From Pukyongia sp. (lineage in GTDB: Bacteria > Bacteroidota > Bacteroidia > Flavobacteriales > Flavobacteriaceae): a stretch of DNA of 64,000 nucleotides. The DNA is taken from assembly GCA_030148705.1 (NCBI GenBank), contig JASBSY010000014.1, forward strand, positions 62,001 to 126,000. The letters are read 5' to 3'. Made by a program: the position numbers and the translations under genes. Of this stretch, positions 36,245-44,559 are shown in pieces (position 1 is the first letter of the stretch; each line of letters begins with the position of its first letter). The notes under the pieces were generated by a model, which made no database searches, was not told the origin of the DNA, and worked only from the letters and a program-made list of their open reading frames with translations.

Positions 36245-38830
36245 TTAGAACTCTAACTTGATTGAGCCGTTATATGTTCTTCCGTTAGTTGGGAAAAATC
36301 CGAATGCATCACTAGCGGCAATTGTTACATTGTCGAATACATTATAAACGTTTCCTCTAAGTACAAGTCTCTGGTTCCCCAGGTCGAACTGGTAAGTAAG
36401 ACCTGCGTCGAATAGCGTGTAAGGATCGATCTTTGATAGATCTTCCAGGCTAGAACTTGTATCGGTAAACTCGTACAGGTTTGCATAGTGATTAAATCCA
36501 CCATCAACACTTAAACCATCTACGATTCTTGCAAGGAATCCTGCACCGGCAGTCGTCTGCGGAGCAGTCGCCACTTTAATTCCTGAACGATCGATACCTT
36601 CTCCTTCACTGATCAACTCATTGGTGTCATCGTTATAGGTCTGGAAGTTGGTTGTTCCTTTGAATACCCAGCTACCACCGGAAGCATATCCGTTAAGTGT
36701 CAACCAATCTGCCGGTCTCCATCGAACATCAATTTCGGCACCTGTATGGTACTGACGCACGCCTCTTTCGAATGTACTGGCCACAAACTCGTCACCGGTA
36801 CCAGGTACCCCGTCAGGATCGATATCTCCGGTACTTAAGATAGTACGGTTGTCCCAATCGGTGATGTAGGCGTTGAAGTTAGCTGTGAAGGTAGATCCGC
36901 ACTTTACGTGATATCCGGCTTCAAACCCGGTGATCTCTTCGTTCTCTACTTCAGGCTCTATAAAGGCATTGGATCCTCTGATGTTTTGGAAAACGTTATC
37001 GAGGAACGGCTGTCTTGAATAATACCCTGCATTAAAGAAGAGTTTATGGTTTTCATTAATGGTAAATGAGAAACCACCTTTTACGTTATATCCTGTTTTA
37101 TTCAGTTTATCTGAAGTTCCCGGATCGTCAAATCTTCCTTCTCTTTGGTAAGACTGGTTTGAGAATGCTCCCTGAGCAAAAATACTGAATATGTCTGTGG
37201 CGTACTCCACCTGACCGAAAACACCCTGATAATTGATGTCTTCAGAATAGTCGTAATCGATACGCTGACTTTCGTCTGCGAAGTTCGAAAGGGCAGCCCA
37301 TGGGTTAGGATCGAATGATTCGGTAACCACTCCTCCGTCAGGCCGGTCGTTAGACCAACCATCAAGGCCGTAGAAATCTGCTACCTGGCGGAAGTGATCT
37401 CCGGTATACATTCTTACATCTACCCCTACGTTTGCAGAGAAATTGTCACTGAATTCGTGCCCGAGGTTTGAGATTAATCCGTACCACTGGTGGTTGTTAA
37501 CCGATGATCGTCTGATGTATCCCGGTCCTAGTGGGTTGTCAAAATCTCCACCAATTCCTATAGGCGCGTTTAGTGCTTCAATTGCCATATAATCTACCTG
37601 TCCGTAAAGTGGTCCACCACCGTCAGGATCTTCAGTTCTTGGCGTTCTGGCTCCTCTTGGTCCGGTTCCTCCACCACGACCCCAGGAAGCGTAAAGTACG
37701 GTAGAAAGGTCTGTAACATCACTCATGGTCCAGTCCCAGTTAAGGTTCATAACCGGTTTGTGGTAGTAATTCTGACGTTCAGATTCTATTCCGTCATCGG
37801 TATATCCCCAATGCTGGTTGAATTTTGGGTCTGCTTCAATGATTTCTCTCGATTGCGACCATTTCTGTCCGTGTAATTGAGGTGCTCCTGTTACAAGGAA
37901 ATTGAAGGCGTGGGTTTCATTTGGCTTATACCCTACGGCAAAGTAGTAATTTTGTCCTTGTCCGTATGTTCCTTTAGCCCACTTTCTGTGTGCCTGCCAG
38001 TAGTCAAGTAAGACAGAGAATGCCCATCCGCTTTCGTTCATTCCGGTATCGTAAGAGGCAGTTCCTTTAAAGTAGCTGTCGTTACCGCCCATGAATCTAA
38101 CATATCCGCCCTGAGTTCTGTCGGCGGCCTTCATGATAATGTTGGTTGTACCACCCACAGATGAAATTGCAAGTTTTGAAGAACCAAGACCCCTTTGTAC
38201 CTGAATTGCTGTTGCAATATCGGCGATTCCGGCCCAGTTCGACCAGAAAATTCGTCCGTCTTCCATAGCATTCACCGGCTGTCCGTTTAACAGTACAGCG
38301 ATATTCGAGTTGTCGAATCCTCTAAGAAACAGTTGCCCGTCTCCAAAACCGGTCTGTCCGGAAATAAACACCGACGGGGTGCTCTTTAAAGCCTCGGTAA
38401 CCTCAACGTTACCAATAGCTTTTCTCTGAATCTCGGCAGCCGTGATCGTAGACACTGCTACAGGTGTTTCACGGTCTTCCGCTAAGTCGATTACCCCCGA
38501 CCCTACAATTACAACTTCCCCTAGAGATGCTGCATCGGCTTCCATATTGATGGTCCCCAGATTGGCGGTTCCGTTGGTAAGTGTAAATGAAATAGTCCTG
38601 GAAGAATATCCCAGGAATGTAATAGAAATTTGCCCGGTGTTAGAACTAACGGTCAAAGTAAAGTTCCCGTCAAAATCGGAGATAGCACCGTTATTGGTTC
38701 CAACTTCAACAATATTTGCTCCAGACAACGGCCCGCCAAGATCTGCGTCTTGTAAAGTTCCGCTTACCGTTCCCTGTGAAAATGCAGTTAAACTGCCAAA
38801 AATGAAAACTAATAGTAAAAGTTTTTTCAT
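36245..38830 (-). CDS. TonB-dependent outer-membrane receptor
   Basis: I start at ATG 38830 (MKKLLLLVFIFGSLTAFSQ), giving 861 residues; the frame runs 15 codons further but without a signal. The regulatory domain spans residues 20-105 (VSGTLQDADLGGPLSGANIV), the plug has AEIQRKAIGNVEVTEAL, VLLNGQPVNAMEDGRIFWSN and GGTTNIIMKA, and the barrel ends RTYNGSIKLEF. No SusD or DUF5689 partner is adjacent. The plug motif resembles that of the receptor at 28987-31815, so both belong to one subfamily. The ligand is unknown. Confidence 0.9.
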   Translation of the reverse strand: MKKLLLLVFIFGSLTAFSQGTVSGTLQDADLGGPLSGANIVEVGTNNGAISDFDGNFTLTVSSNTGQISITFLGYSSRTISFTLTNGTANLGTINMEADAASLGEVVIVGSGVIDLAEDRETPVAVSTITAAEIQRKAIGNVEVTEALKSTPSVFISGQTGFGDGQLFLRGFDNSNIAVLLNGQPVNAMEDGRIFWSNWAGIADIATAIQVQRGLGSSKLAISSVGGTTNIIMKAADRTQGGYVRFMGGNDSYFKGTASYDTGMNESGWAFSVLLDYWQAHRKWAKGTYGQGQNYYFAVGYKPNETHAFNFLVTGAPQLHGQKWSQSREIIEADPKFNQHWGYTDDGIESERQNYYHKPVMNLNWDWTMSDVTDLSTVLYASWGRGGGTGPRGARTPRTEDPDGGGPLYGQVDYMAIEALNAPIGIGGDFDNPLGPGYIRRSSVNNHQWYGLISNLGHEFSDNFSANVGVDVRMYTGDHFRQVADFYGLDGWSNDRPDGGVVTESFDPNPWAALSNFADESQRIDYDYSEDINYQGVFGQVEYATDIFSIFAQGAFSNQSYQREGRFDDPGTSDKLNKTGYNVKGGFSFTINENHKLFFNAGYYSRQPFLDNVFQNIRGSNAFIEPEVENEEITGFEAGYHVKCGSTFTANFNAYITDWDNRTILSTGDIDPDGVPGTGDEFVASTFERGVRQYHTGAEIDVRWRPADWLTLNGYASGGSWVFKGTTNFQTYNDDTNELISEGEGIDRSGIKVATAPQTTAGAGFLARIVDGLSVDGGFNHYANLYEFTDTSSSLEDLSKIDPYTLFDAGLTYQFDLGNQRLVLRGNVYNVFDNVTIAASDAFGFFPTNGRTYNGSIKLEF

Positions 38831-38860
38831 AGTTTGATGTTTAGTTAATATAATTTGCTG

Positions 38861-38868
38861 CAAAATTA
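38861..38868 (-). promoter_or_regulatory. -7 promoter box of the TonB receptor gene
   Basis: On the minus strand this reads TAATTTTG, a perfect TAnnTTTG, 30 bases before the chosen ATG. This supports the start at 38830, because the longer frame would begin upstream of the box. Confidence 0.6.
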
Positions 38869-38969
38869 AGGTCATTAAACTTGAAAAACTAATTTTAAGT
38901 TTAAGAAAATCTTAAGAATTAATTACGTCAATAAATGTAACATATATTGTATAATCATCTGAAAATGCG

Positions 38970-38988
38970 CCTGTTAGTTAATAACAGG
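38970..38988 (-). terminator. Hairpin after the M23 peptidase gene
   Basis: CCTGTTA and TAACAGG form a perfect 7-bp stem with loop GTTAA, 27 bases past the M23 stop. The following T-rich stretch is weak, so it may be a terminator for the M23 operon or a regulatory site. Confidence 0.4.
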
Positions 38989-39015
38989 TTTATTAACAAA
39001 AAAATCGCTTCAGAA

Positions 39016-40233
39016 TTAAAAGGTAATACAGTCTAATTTCTCCCGGAGTGGAGCAATAAAGTTGAAGTATTTGGGTTGCAATTCGGGCGCCAGAGGTTTA
39101 GACAACGGAAGATCCTCCTTAAAAGGGTCAACCTGCTTGCCATTTTTCCAGAAACGGTAGCAAACATGAGGGCCACCGGTATTTCCGGTCATCCCCACCC
39201 ATCCTATCACATCTCCCTGCCGGACGTACTGTCCAACTCTCACATTCCTGCTTTTCATATGAAGGTATTGTGTTTCGTAAGTACTGTTATGACGAATTTT
39301 TACGTAGTTCCCGTTTCCTCCGCGACGTTCCGATTTGGAAACGGTTCCATCGGCGGTGGCGAGGATTGGTGTTCCTATGGGAGCCGCAAAATCGGTTCCT
39401 TTATGGGGTCTCAGTTTATAGCCGTAGTATTTAATCCGTCGCTTTAAATTATAGCGGGAGGAAATACGGCTGAATTTCACCGGAGCCTTTAAGAAGGCAC
39501 GCCTCAGGTTGTCGGCTTTTTCATCGTAAAAGTCGGTCACCCGATTAATGGTATCCGATTCGAAATTAAATGCATATAGAGGCTTACCCCTATGTTCGAA
39601 GTAGGCGGCTTTTATTTCCTGAAGCCCTCCCGGAATGGTATCATTGATAAATTTTTCGGTATACACTACCTTAAACCGATCTCCGGCCTGCAGATGAAAG
39701 AAATTCACAGTCCAGGCGTAAATATTGGCAAGACGATCGGTCATATACGGACTTAGGTTATTCTCCTCCATGGTTGCGGAAAGTGAGCTGGTAATGATGC
39801 CGGAAGCTGTTTTTTCAACCAGGCTAACGGGTTTGCTGCTGTTATATGATATAACCGTGTCCCGGAAATCGACAACTGCATAATCCACCTTGTTCTTTTC
39901 GTAAATGAACACCTGGGTTTTATTCAATGAATCCTTTGAGTTGAGCAGCACATATGGTTTCCCAACAACAATCCTACGCACGTCGAAACTGTCTTTAAAT
40001 TTGTTGGCTACCTCGAATATCTTATCCTGGGTTACCCCATTTGCGTCCAGAATCGCACCGAATGTATCGCCCGGCCTGATAGTATCGCGGATTACGTTGA
40101 AGTCATTAAGCACATAGCCGTATTCTTCTATAAGCGGCGGGGCTTCCTCAATGATTTCGTTATCATCTTTTATGTCTGAGCTGCAGCTGAACAACAGCAG
40201 TAATAAGGGGAGTAAAAAAATAAGTTTCTTCAA
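39016..40233 (-). CDS. M23-family (LytM-like) peptidoglycan endopeptidase lipoprotein
   Basis: This 405-residue lipoprotein (LLLLLFSC, Cys17) has an N-terminal LysM/OapA-like part (residues 40-130, VIRDTIRPGDTFGAIL) and a C-terminal M23 domain. The zinc motif HKGTDFAAP is intact and YLHMKSR follows. The usual HxH is GPHVCY here, so the last ligand histidine is a cysteine. This form is common in Bacteroidota as I recall, and cysteine may still bind zinc. It cuts cross-links of peptidoglycan or regulates such enzymes. It lies 18 bases after the dioxygenase gene. Confidence 0.88.
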   Translation of the reverse strand: MKKLIFLLPLLLLLFSCSSDIKDDNEIIEEAPPLIEEYGYVLNDFNVIRDTIRPGDTFGAILDANGVTQDKIFEVANKFKDSFDVRRIVVGKPYVLLNSKDSLNKTQVFIYEKNKVDYAVVDFRDTVISYNSSKPVSLVEKTASGIITSSLSATMEENNLSPYMTDRLANIYAWTVNFFHLQAGDRFKVVYTEKFINDTIPGGLQEIKAAYFEHRGKPLYAFNFESDTINRVTDFYDEKADNLRRAFLKAPVKFSRISSRYNLKRRIKYYGYKLRPHKGTDFAAPIGTPILATADGTVSKSERRGGNGNYVKIRHNSTYETQYLHMKSRNVRVGQYVRQGDVIGWVGMTGNTGGPHVCYRFWKNGKQVDPFKEDLPLSKPLAPELQPKYFNFIAPLREKLDCITF

Positions 40234-40251
40234 ATCGTAGGTTATTTCATG

Positions 40252-41184
40252 CTAAACATTCTTGCCCCAATCGGCTAATTCCTGCTCGGTCCATACATCT
40301 GGGAAGAAAATTCTTCGCTGGTATTTAGGGAGCATATATTTGGCCCAGTCGCTTCCCCCGGTTGCTACTTCTGGTTCGGCACCGTGGTTCAAATATTTCA
40401 CGGCGGTATTGTAATGCGCCATCACCCAGGTAACGTTTATGGTATGATCCAGGTGGCGCATGGCCTCCAGTAGTTTCGGGTCCTTTCGAACCGACTCGGG
40501 CAGACTCTTATACTTGGCGTACAAATTTATAGTATTATATTCTTCTGCAAAATCTATGAACTCGGTTTTATACTTTTTTTCAAAAGCACTCAGCAAATAA
40601 CTTTTCTTTCCGGTTTTAAAATTTTTCCCTGCTGCCTGCCAGTATAAATGCTCAAAGGCATGCTCGAAGGGAGTATTACGGTCTATAGTGTCTCTGAACC
40701 GTGCATCGATTAGATTGATAAGGTCTGTAGTGGCAAATTCGATCTTTCTGTACTGTGCGCTTTGAAAGCCGCTGGCAGGTGTAAGTGTAGCCCGGAACAT
40801 AAGATACTGTTCAACCTCCATACCTTCTGTCATGATCTGAAAAGAGGATGTAAGCATATCGAAGTACCTGCTTATTCGCATCAGTCTTTCTGAAAAGAAT
40901 TCGGCCGTAAGCTCCTGGTGATAGGACACCTGCCGGATTTCCCACAGTATCATCTTGAACAGCAACTCGTTGATCTGGTGATACATTATGAACACCAGTT
41001 CGTCGGGCAAGGTTGTACGCTGCACCTGAAGATTCAGCAGGGCATCGGTTTGAATATAATCCCAGTACGTAATTGGTTTACCATATAACAGGCCTTCCAG
41101 ATGTGTATCCAGATCCTGCCCCATGGCATCGTACTTTTGTTTGAGTTTTTCTAATAATTCCTTGGTTTCCGGTTGTATAGTCAT
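40252..41184 (-). CDS. Tryptophan 2,3-dioxygenase-family protein
   Basis: This 310-residue heme enzyme family member has IMYHQINELLFKMILWEIRQ, LTPASGFQSAQYRKIEF and the C-terminal heme-side VMAHYNTAVKYL and ATGGSDWAKYMLPKYQRR. TDO opens the tryptophan indole ring to N-formylkynurenine with O2. It is longer in the middle than the short bacterial forms, so a related indole substrate is possible. It is in a minus-strand run with HPPD and HGD, consistent with aromatic amino acid catabolism. Confidence 0.85.
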   Translation of the reverse strand: MTIQPETKELLEKLKQKYDAMGQDLDTHLEGLLYGKPITYWDYIQTDALLNLQVQRTTLPDELVFIMYHQINELLFKMILWEIRQVSYHQELTAEFFSERLMRISRYFDMLTSSFQIMTEGMEVEQYLMFRATLTPASGFQSAQYRKIEFATTDLINLIDARFRDTIDRNTPFEHAFEHLYWQAAGKNFKTGKKSYLLSAFEKKYKTEFIDFAEEYNTINLYAKYKSLPESVRKDPKLLEAMRHLDHTINVTWVMAHYNTAVKYLNHGAEPEVATGGSDWAKYMLPKYQRRIFFPDVWTEQELADWGKNV

Positions 41185-41190
41185 GTTGGT

Positions 41191-41961
41191 TTAATCAACG
41201 ATAATTTTAAAAGAATGTTGTAAGCCTTTAAACTCGGTTAGCGTGGCTTTCAACGAGCCCACTGCCAGGTCTGCCTTGATCAGCAAAGGTATTTTATTGT
41301 CGTCATCACTTACCCAGACGGTGAGACTTTCCTTTTCCTTAAATACCCGTCCCGCCTGAACAAAAGGCCTGAATACCAGGCAGGGTACCTTTCCGAACTC
41401 GGTTTTTAAGGTCTCTCTGCCGAGGAACTTTAATTTGAATTTATAGTTCTCATTATCGAAGAACATATTCATATCCACGGTATCTCCTTCCGAGATATCA
41501 TTTACGTCCAGCCGATTCCTAAGGTAATAAAAGGCAGAAACCATGTCCTGGGCATCCCTGGGAAAGGAAACTTCCTCTTTGGTATTGTGCTTCTTATTAA
41601 AAACCAGTGCTTTCCCGGTCTTATGATTGAAATCGATCTGGATGTCCTTGGTGTGACCACCTTCATCGATTTTCCTGATAAACCTGTACGGGCGATCGTT
41701 GTACTTATCGATATACGACTCATAATAGTCTTCTACCCTAAAGAACAATTTCGATACCCCGGTAGTCTGTCCCTCTCCTTTTACATGGTAAACACTGCGT
41801 CCGTCCAGAAAAGCGTTATTTACTTCCAGGGTTGCATATCCGGCTGTAACAAAGCCGTAATGCACCCTGAATTTAAACCACTCGCCGTCGCCATATGCAT
41901 TCTCCTGAGCGGTAAGCTGACTCATAACAAGCACAGCTAAAAGCGCAAAAAGCTTTTTCAT
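41191..41961 (-). CDS. DUF3108-family periplasmic protein
   Basis: This 256-residue protein has a signal peptide (MKKLFALLAVLVMSQLTA). The DUF3108 pattern is clear: EWFKFRVHYGFVTAGYATLEV, VYHVKGEGQTTGVSKLFFRV, DQFDxE-like DGNxK region and LTVWVSDDDNKIPLLIKADL. The family is predicted to form a beta-structured envelope protein; the role is unknown. It lies 6 bases before the TDO-family gene, so the two are cotranscribed. Confidence 0.85.
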   Translation of the reverse strand: MKKLFALLAVLVMSQLTAQENAYGDGEWFKFRVHYGFVTAGYATLEVNNAFLDGRSVYHVKGEGQTTGVSKLFFRVEDYYESYIDKYNDRPYRFIRKIDEGGHTKDIQIDFNHKTGKALVFNKKHNTKEEVSFPRDAQDMVSAFYYLRNRLDVNDISEGDTVDMNMFFDNENYKFKLKFLGRETLKTEFGKVPCLVFRPFVQAGRVFKEKESLTVWVSDDDNKIPLLIKADLAVGSLKATLTEFKGLQHSFKIIVD

Positions 41962-42054
41962 AGTTGTAGGTTTAAGGTGTTCTTAAAAGGTGGTTGCAAC
42001 TACTGTTCCAAACTGAATTGCCATCCTTATTTAGACGACAAACCATTCTGGCTG

Positions 42055-43215
42055 TTACAAGGTACCTCTCGCAGCCTGTTCACGTTCTATCGATTCAAAA
42101 AGGGCTTTAAAATTACCGGCTCCAAATCCTTTTGCTCCCATTCTCTGGATAATCTCAAAGAAGAGGGTAGGCCGGTCTTCCAGGGGTTTGGTAAAAATCT
42201 GAAGCAGATATCCTTCTTCATCGGCATCGACAAGGATGGACAGCTTCTGTAATTCTTTGATATCCTCTTTCATCACATCCATATGAGATCCCAGACGTCT
42301 TGGGATATCGTCGTAGTATGATTGAGGAGGAGGAGGTAAAAACTCCACACCCCTGGCTTTTAGTTGTGAGACGGTTTTTATAATGTCGTCCGTTGCAACG
42401 GCCAGGTGCTGAACCCCTGCGCCCTCGTAAAAATCGAGATACTCTTCTATCTGAGAACGCTTTATTCCCTTGGCGGGCTCATTTATGGGAAATTTTATTC
42501 GGCCGTTCCCATTGCTCATCACTTTACTCATAAGTGCCGAATACTCTGTATGAATCTGTTTATCGTCGAAGGAGAGGAAATTCACAAACCCCATCACATC
42601 TTCGTACCACTTCACCCATGTATTCATTTGGCCCCAGCCTACATTCCCTACCATGTGGTCTATGTATTTTAATCCTGTGGGTTCGGGGTTGTAATCCGAT
42701 TCCCATTTTCTAAAGCCGGGAAGGAATACTCCCTTGTAGTTCTTTCGCTCCACAAACATATGGACGGTCTCGCCATAGGTGTAAATTCCGGCACGAACTA
42801 CTTCCCCGTGCTCATCCTTCTCTACCTTTGGTTCCATGTAGGAACGGGCTCCGCGTTTGGTCGTTTCTTCGTAAGCCGACCTTGCGTCGTCCACCCAAAG
42901 AGCGATCACTTTCACGCCATCACCGTGTTTTACGATATGGTCGTTGATTGGCGATTTACTATTTAAAGGCGTGGTTAATACGAGGCGTATTTTATCCTGC
43001 TTTAACACATAACTAACCTCATCCTTGGATCCGGTTTCCAGTCCTTTATAGGCATACGACTGGAAGCCAAAGGCCGTTTTATAAAAATGGGCCGATTGTT
43101 TGGCATTACCCACATAGAATTCTACGTAATCGGTTCCTAGCAAGGGAAGAAAATCTTCTGCTCCTTCGAATATCTTTTCTAATCCGTAATCTACTGATTT
43201 TACATCTTTACTCAT
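42055..43215 (-). CDS. hpd: 4-hydroxyphenylpyruvate dioxygenase
   Basis: I start at ATG 43215 (MSKDVKSVDYGLEKIF), giving 386 residues; the open frame extends upstream into a structured repeat. It has two VOC domains. The three Fe ligands are visible as the His in DHMVGNVGWG, the His in VQHLAVATDD and the Glu in LFFEIIQRMG; the C-terminal helix has GFGAGNFKALFESIERE. It converts 4-hydroxyphenylpyruvate to homogentisate, the substrate of the enzyme encoded upstream. Confidence 0.95.
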   Translation of the reverse strand: MSKDVKSVDYGLEKIFEGAEDFLPLLGTDYVEFYVGNAKQSAHFYKTAFGFQSYAYKGLETGSKDEVSYVLKQDKIRLVLTTPLNSKSPINDHIVKHGDGVKVIALWVDDARSAYEETTKRGARSYMEPKVEKDEHGEVVRAGIYTYGETVHMFVERKNYKGVFLPGFRKWESDYNPEPTGLKYIDHMVGNVGWGQMNTWVKWYEDVMGFVNFLSFDDKQIHTEYSALMSKVMSNGNGRIKFPINEPAKGIKRSQIEEYLDFYEGAGVQHLAVATDDIIKTVSQLKARGVEFLPPPPQSYYDDIPRRLGSHMDVMKEDIKELQKLSILVDADEEGYLLQIFTKPLEDRPTLFFEIIQRMGAKGFGAGNFKALFESIEREQAARGTL

Positions 43216-43230
43216 ATCTAGTTTATTTTT

Positions 43231-43331
43231 TAGCCCTGATGGCAGCGGCATCCTCTGTAGTGCCGATAAAGCAGAGCGAAGCTCGCTTTACGACTACTAC
43301 AGAGATACAGCGGACAGCAGGAAATAGCTCC
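43231..43331 (-). ncRNA. Structured, repeat-like intergenic element between hmgA and hpd
   Basis: The whole gap holds a long nested hairpin: CTCTGTAGT (43253-43261) with ACTACAGAG (43296-43304), TAAAGC (43267-43272) with GCTTTA (43285-43290), and GAGC/GCTC around a GAA loop. The flanks (GGAGCTATTTCC and GGATGCCGCTGCCATCAGGG on the minus strand) resemble, from memory, an element seen in many Flavobacteriia intergenic regions with conserved ends and a variable core stem. It could be a repetitive palindromic element or a structured RNA. Strand is taken from the surrounding genes. Confidence 0.6.
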
Positions 43332-43334
43332 AAA

Positions 43335-44498
43335 TTATTCATCTTCCAGCCATGACCGGAAGTAGGTTTCATCTGCAATCTTTAAGGCATCTTCGGTGAC
43401 CTTCAGGGGTTTAAAGGTATCGACCATTACTGCCAATTCATCGGTTTTTACTTTTCCTATACTGCGTTCGGTGGCTCCGGGATGCGGCCCGTGAGGAATT
43501 CCTGCCGGATGCAGTGAAATGTGGCCGGCATCTACATCGTTCCTGCTCATAAAATCGCCGTCTACGTAGTACAGCACTTCATCACTATCGATGTTACTGT
43601 GGTTGTAGGGTGCCGGGATGCTATCCGGGTGATAGTCGTATATCCTGGGCACAAAACTGCAAACCACAAAGGCATCGGTCTCGAATGTCTGATGCACCGG
43701 CGGAGGTTGGTGTATACGGCCGGTAATTGGTTCGAAATCGTGAATAGAAAATGCATAGGGGTAGTTATACCCGTCGTATCCAACCACATCGAAAGGATGT
43801 GCTGCGTACACCATCTCGATAATGTCGTCCTGTTTTTTTACTTTGATTAAAAATTCGCCTGTATCCTTATGGGTCTCGAGTTTCTCCGGCTTTCTGATAT
43901 CGCGTTCGCAAAACGGCGAATGTTCCAGCAATTGCCCGAACCAATTCCTGTAGCGCTTGGGGGTGTAGATGGGCCGGCGTGATTCAACGATAAACAGTCG
44001 GTTGTCCTCATTATCGAATTCTATCTTATAAATTACGCCCCTTGGAACCAACAGGTAGTCACCGTATTTAAAGTCGAGGTTGCCGAGGATGGTACGAAGC
44101 GTGCCACTGCCTTTATGCACGAATATCAATTCGTCTGCATCTGTGTTCTTGTAGAAATAATCGGTTTGCGACTGTTGCGGGGCGGCGAGTATAATGCTGC
44201 AGTCGCTATTGGTGAGGATGATCTTTCTACTCTGCAGATAGTCTTTTTCGGGTTTCACCTGAAATCCCCTGAATCGGAAGGACTGAATATTATTTGCCCG
44301 TGCAATTTTTGGGGCCACGCTGTATTGCTTTTTTATTTCCTTAACCTGGGTGGGGCGTTGTTCGTGGTACATATTCGAATACATACCGTCGAAACCGATG
44401 GTTCCGAACAACTGCTCATAGTATAAACTGCCATCCGGCTTCCGAAACTGGGTATGCCGTTTGGGCGGTATTTTTCCTAAGGTGTGATAAAAAGGCAT
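43335..44498 (-). CDS. hmgA: Homogentisate 1,2-dioxygenase
   Basis: This 387-residue protein is shorter than the eukaryotic enzymes but complete for the bacterial type. Motifs are FVHKGSGTLRTILGNLDF, YLLVPRGVIYKIEF, VVGYDGYNYPYAFSIHDFEP, GRIHQPPPVHQTFE, PYNHSNIDSDEVLYYVDGDF and HPAGIPHGPHPGATE, which supply the histidine and glutamate iron ligands. It cleaves homogentisate to maleylacetoacetate. The isomerase and hydrolase that complete the route are not in this window. Confidence 0.93.
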   Translation of the reverse strand: MPFYHTLGKIPPKRHTQFRKPDGSLYYEQLFGTIGFDGMYSNMYHEQRPTQVKEIKKQYSVAPKIARANNIQSFRFRGFQVKPEKDYLQSRKIILTNSDCSIILAAPQQSQTDYFYKNTDADELIFVHKGSGTLRTILGNLDFKYGDYLLVPRGVIYKIEFDNEDNRLFIVESRRPIYTPKRYRNWFGQLLEHSPFCERDIRKPEKLETHKDTGEFLIKVKKQDDIIEMVYAAHPFDVVGYDGYNYPYAFSIHDFEPITGRIHQPPPVHQTFETDAFVVCSFVPRIYDYHPDSIPAPYNHSNIDSDEVLYYVDGDFMSRNDVDAGHISLHPAGIPHGPHPGATERSIGKVKTDELAVMVDTFKPLKVTEDALKIADETYFRSWLEDE

Positions 44499-44559
44499 AA
44501 AAGCGTGATTTTCTTATACAAATATCGGAAAAAATTAGTGTTTCTGCAGGAATAACAGG

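Noticed and set aside
40252-41184. Link between the tryptophan dioxygenase and the kynurenine proposed in MbnP
   Set aside because: TDO acts on free tryptophan, not on protein residues, and the genes are over 30 kb apart.
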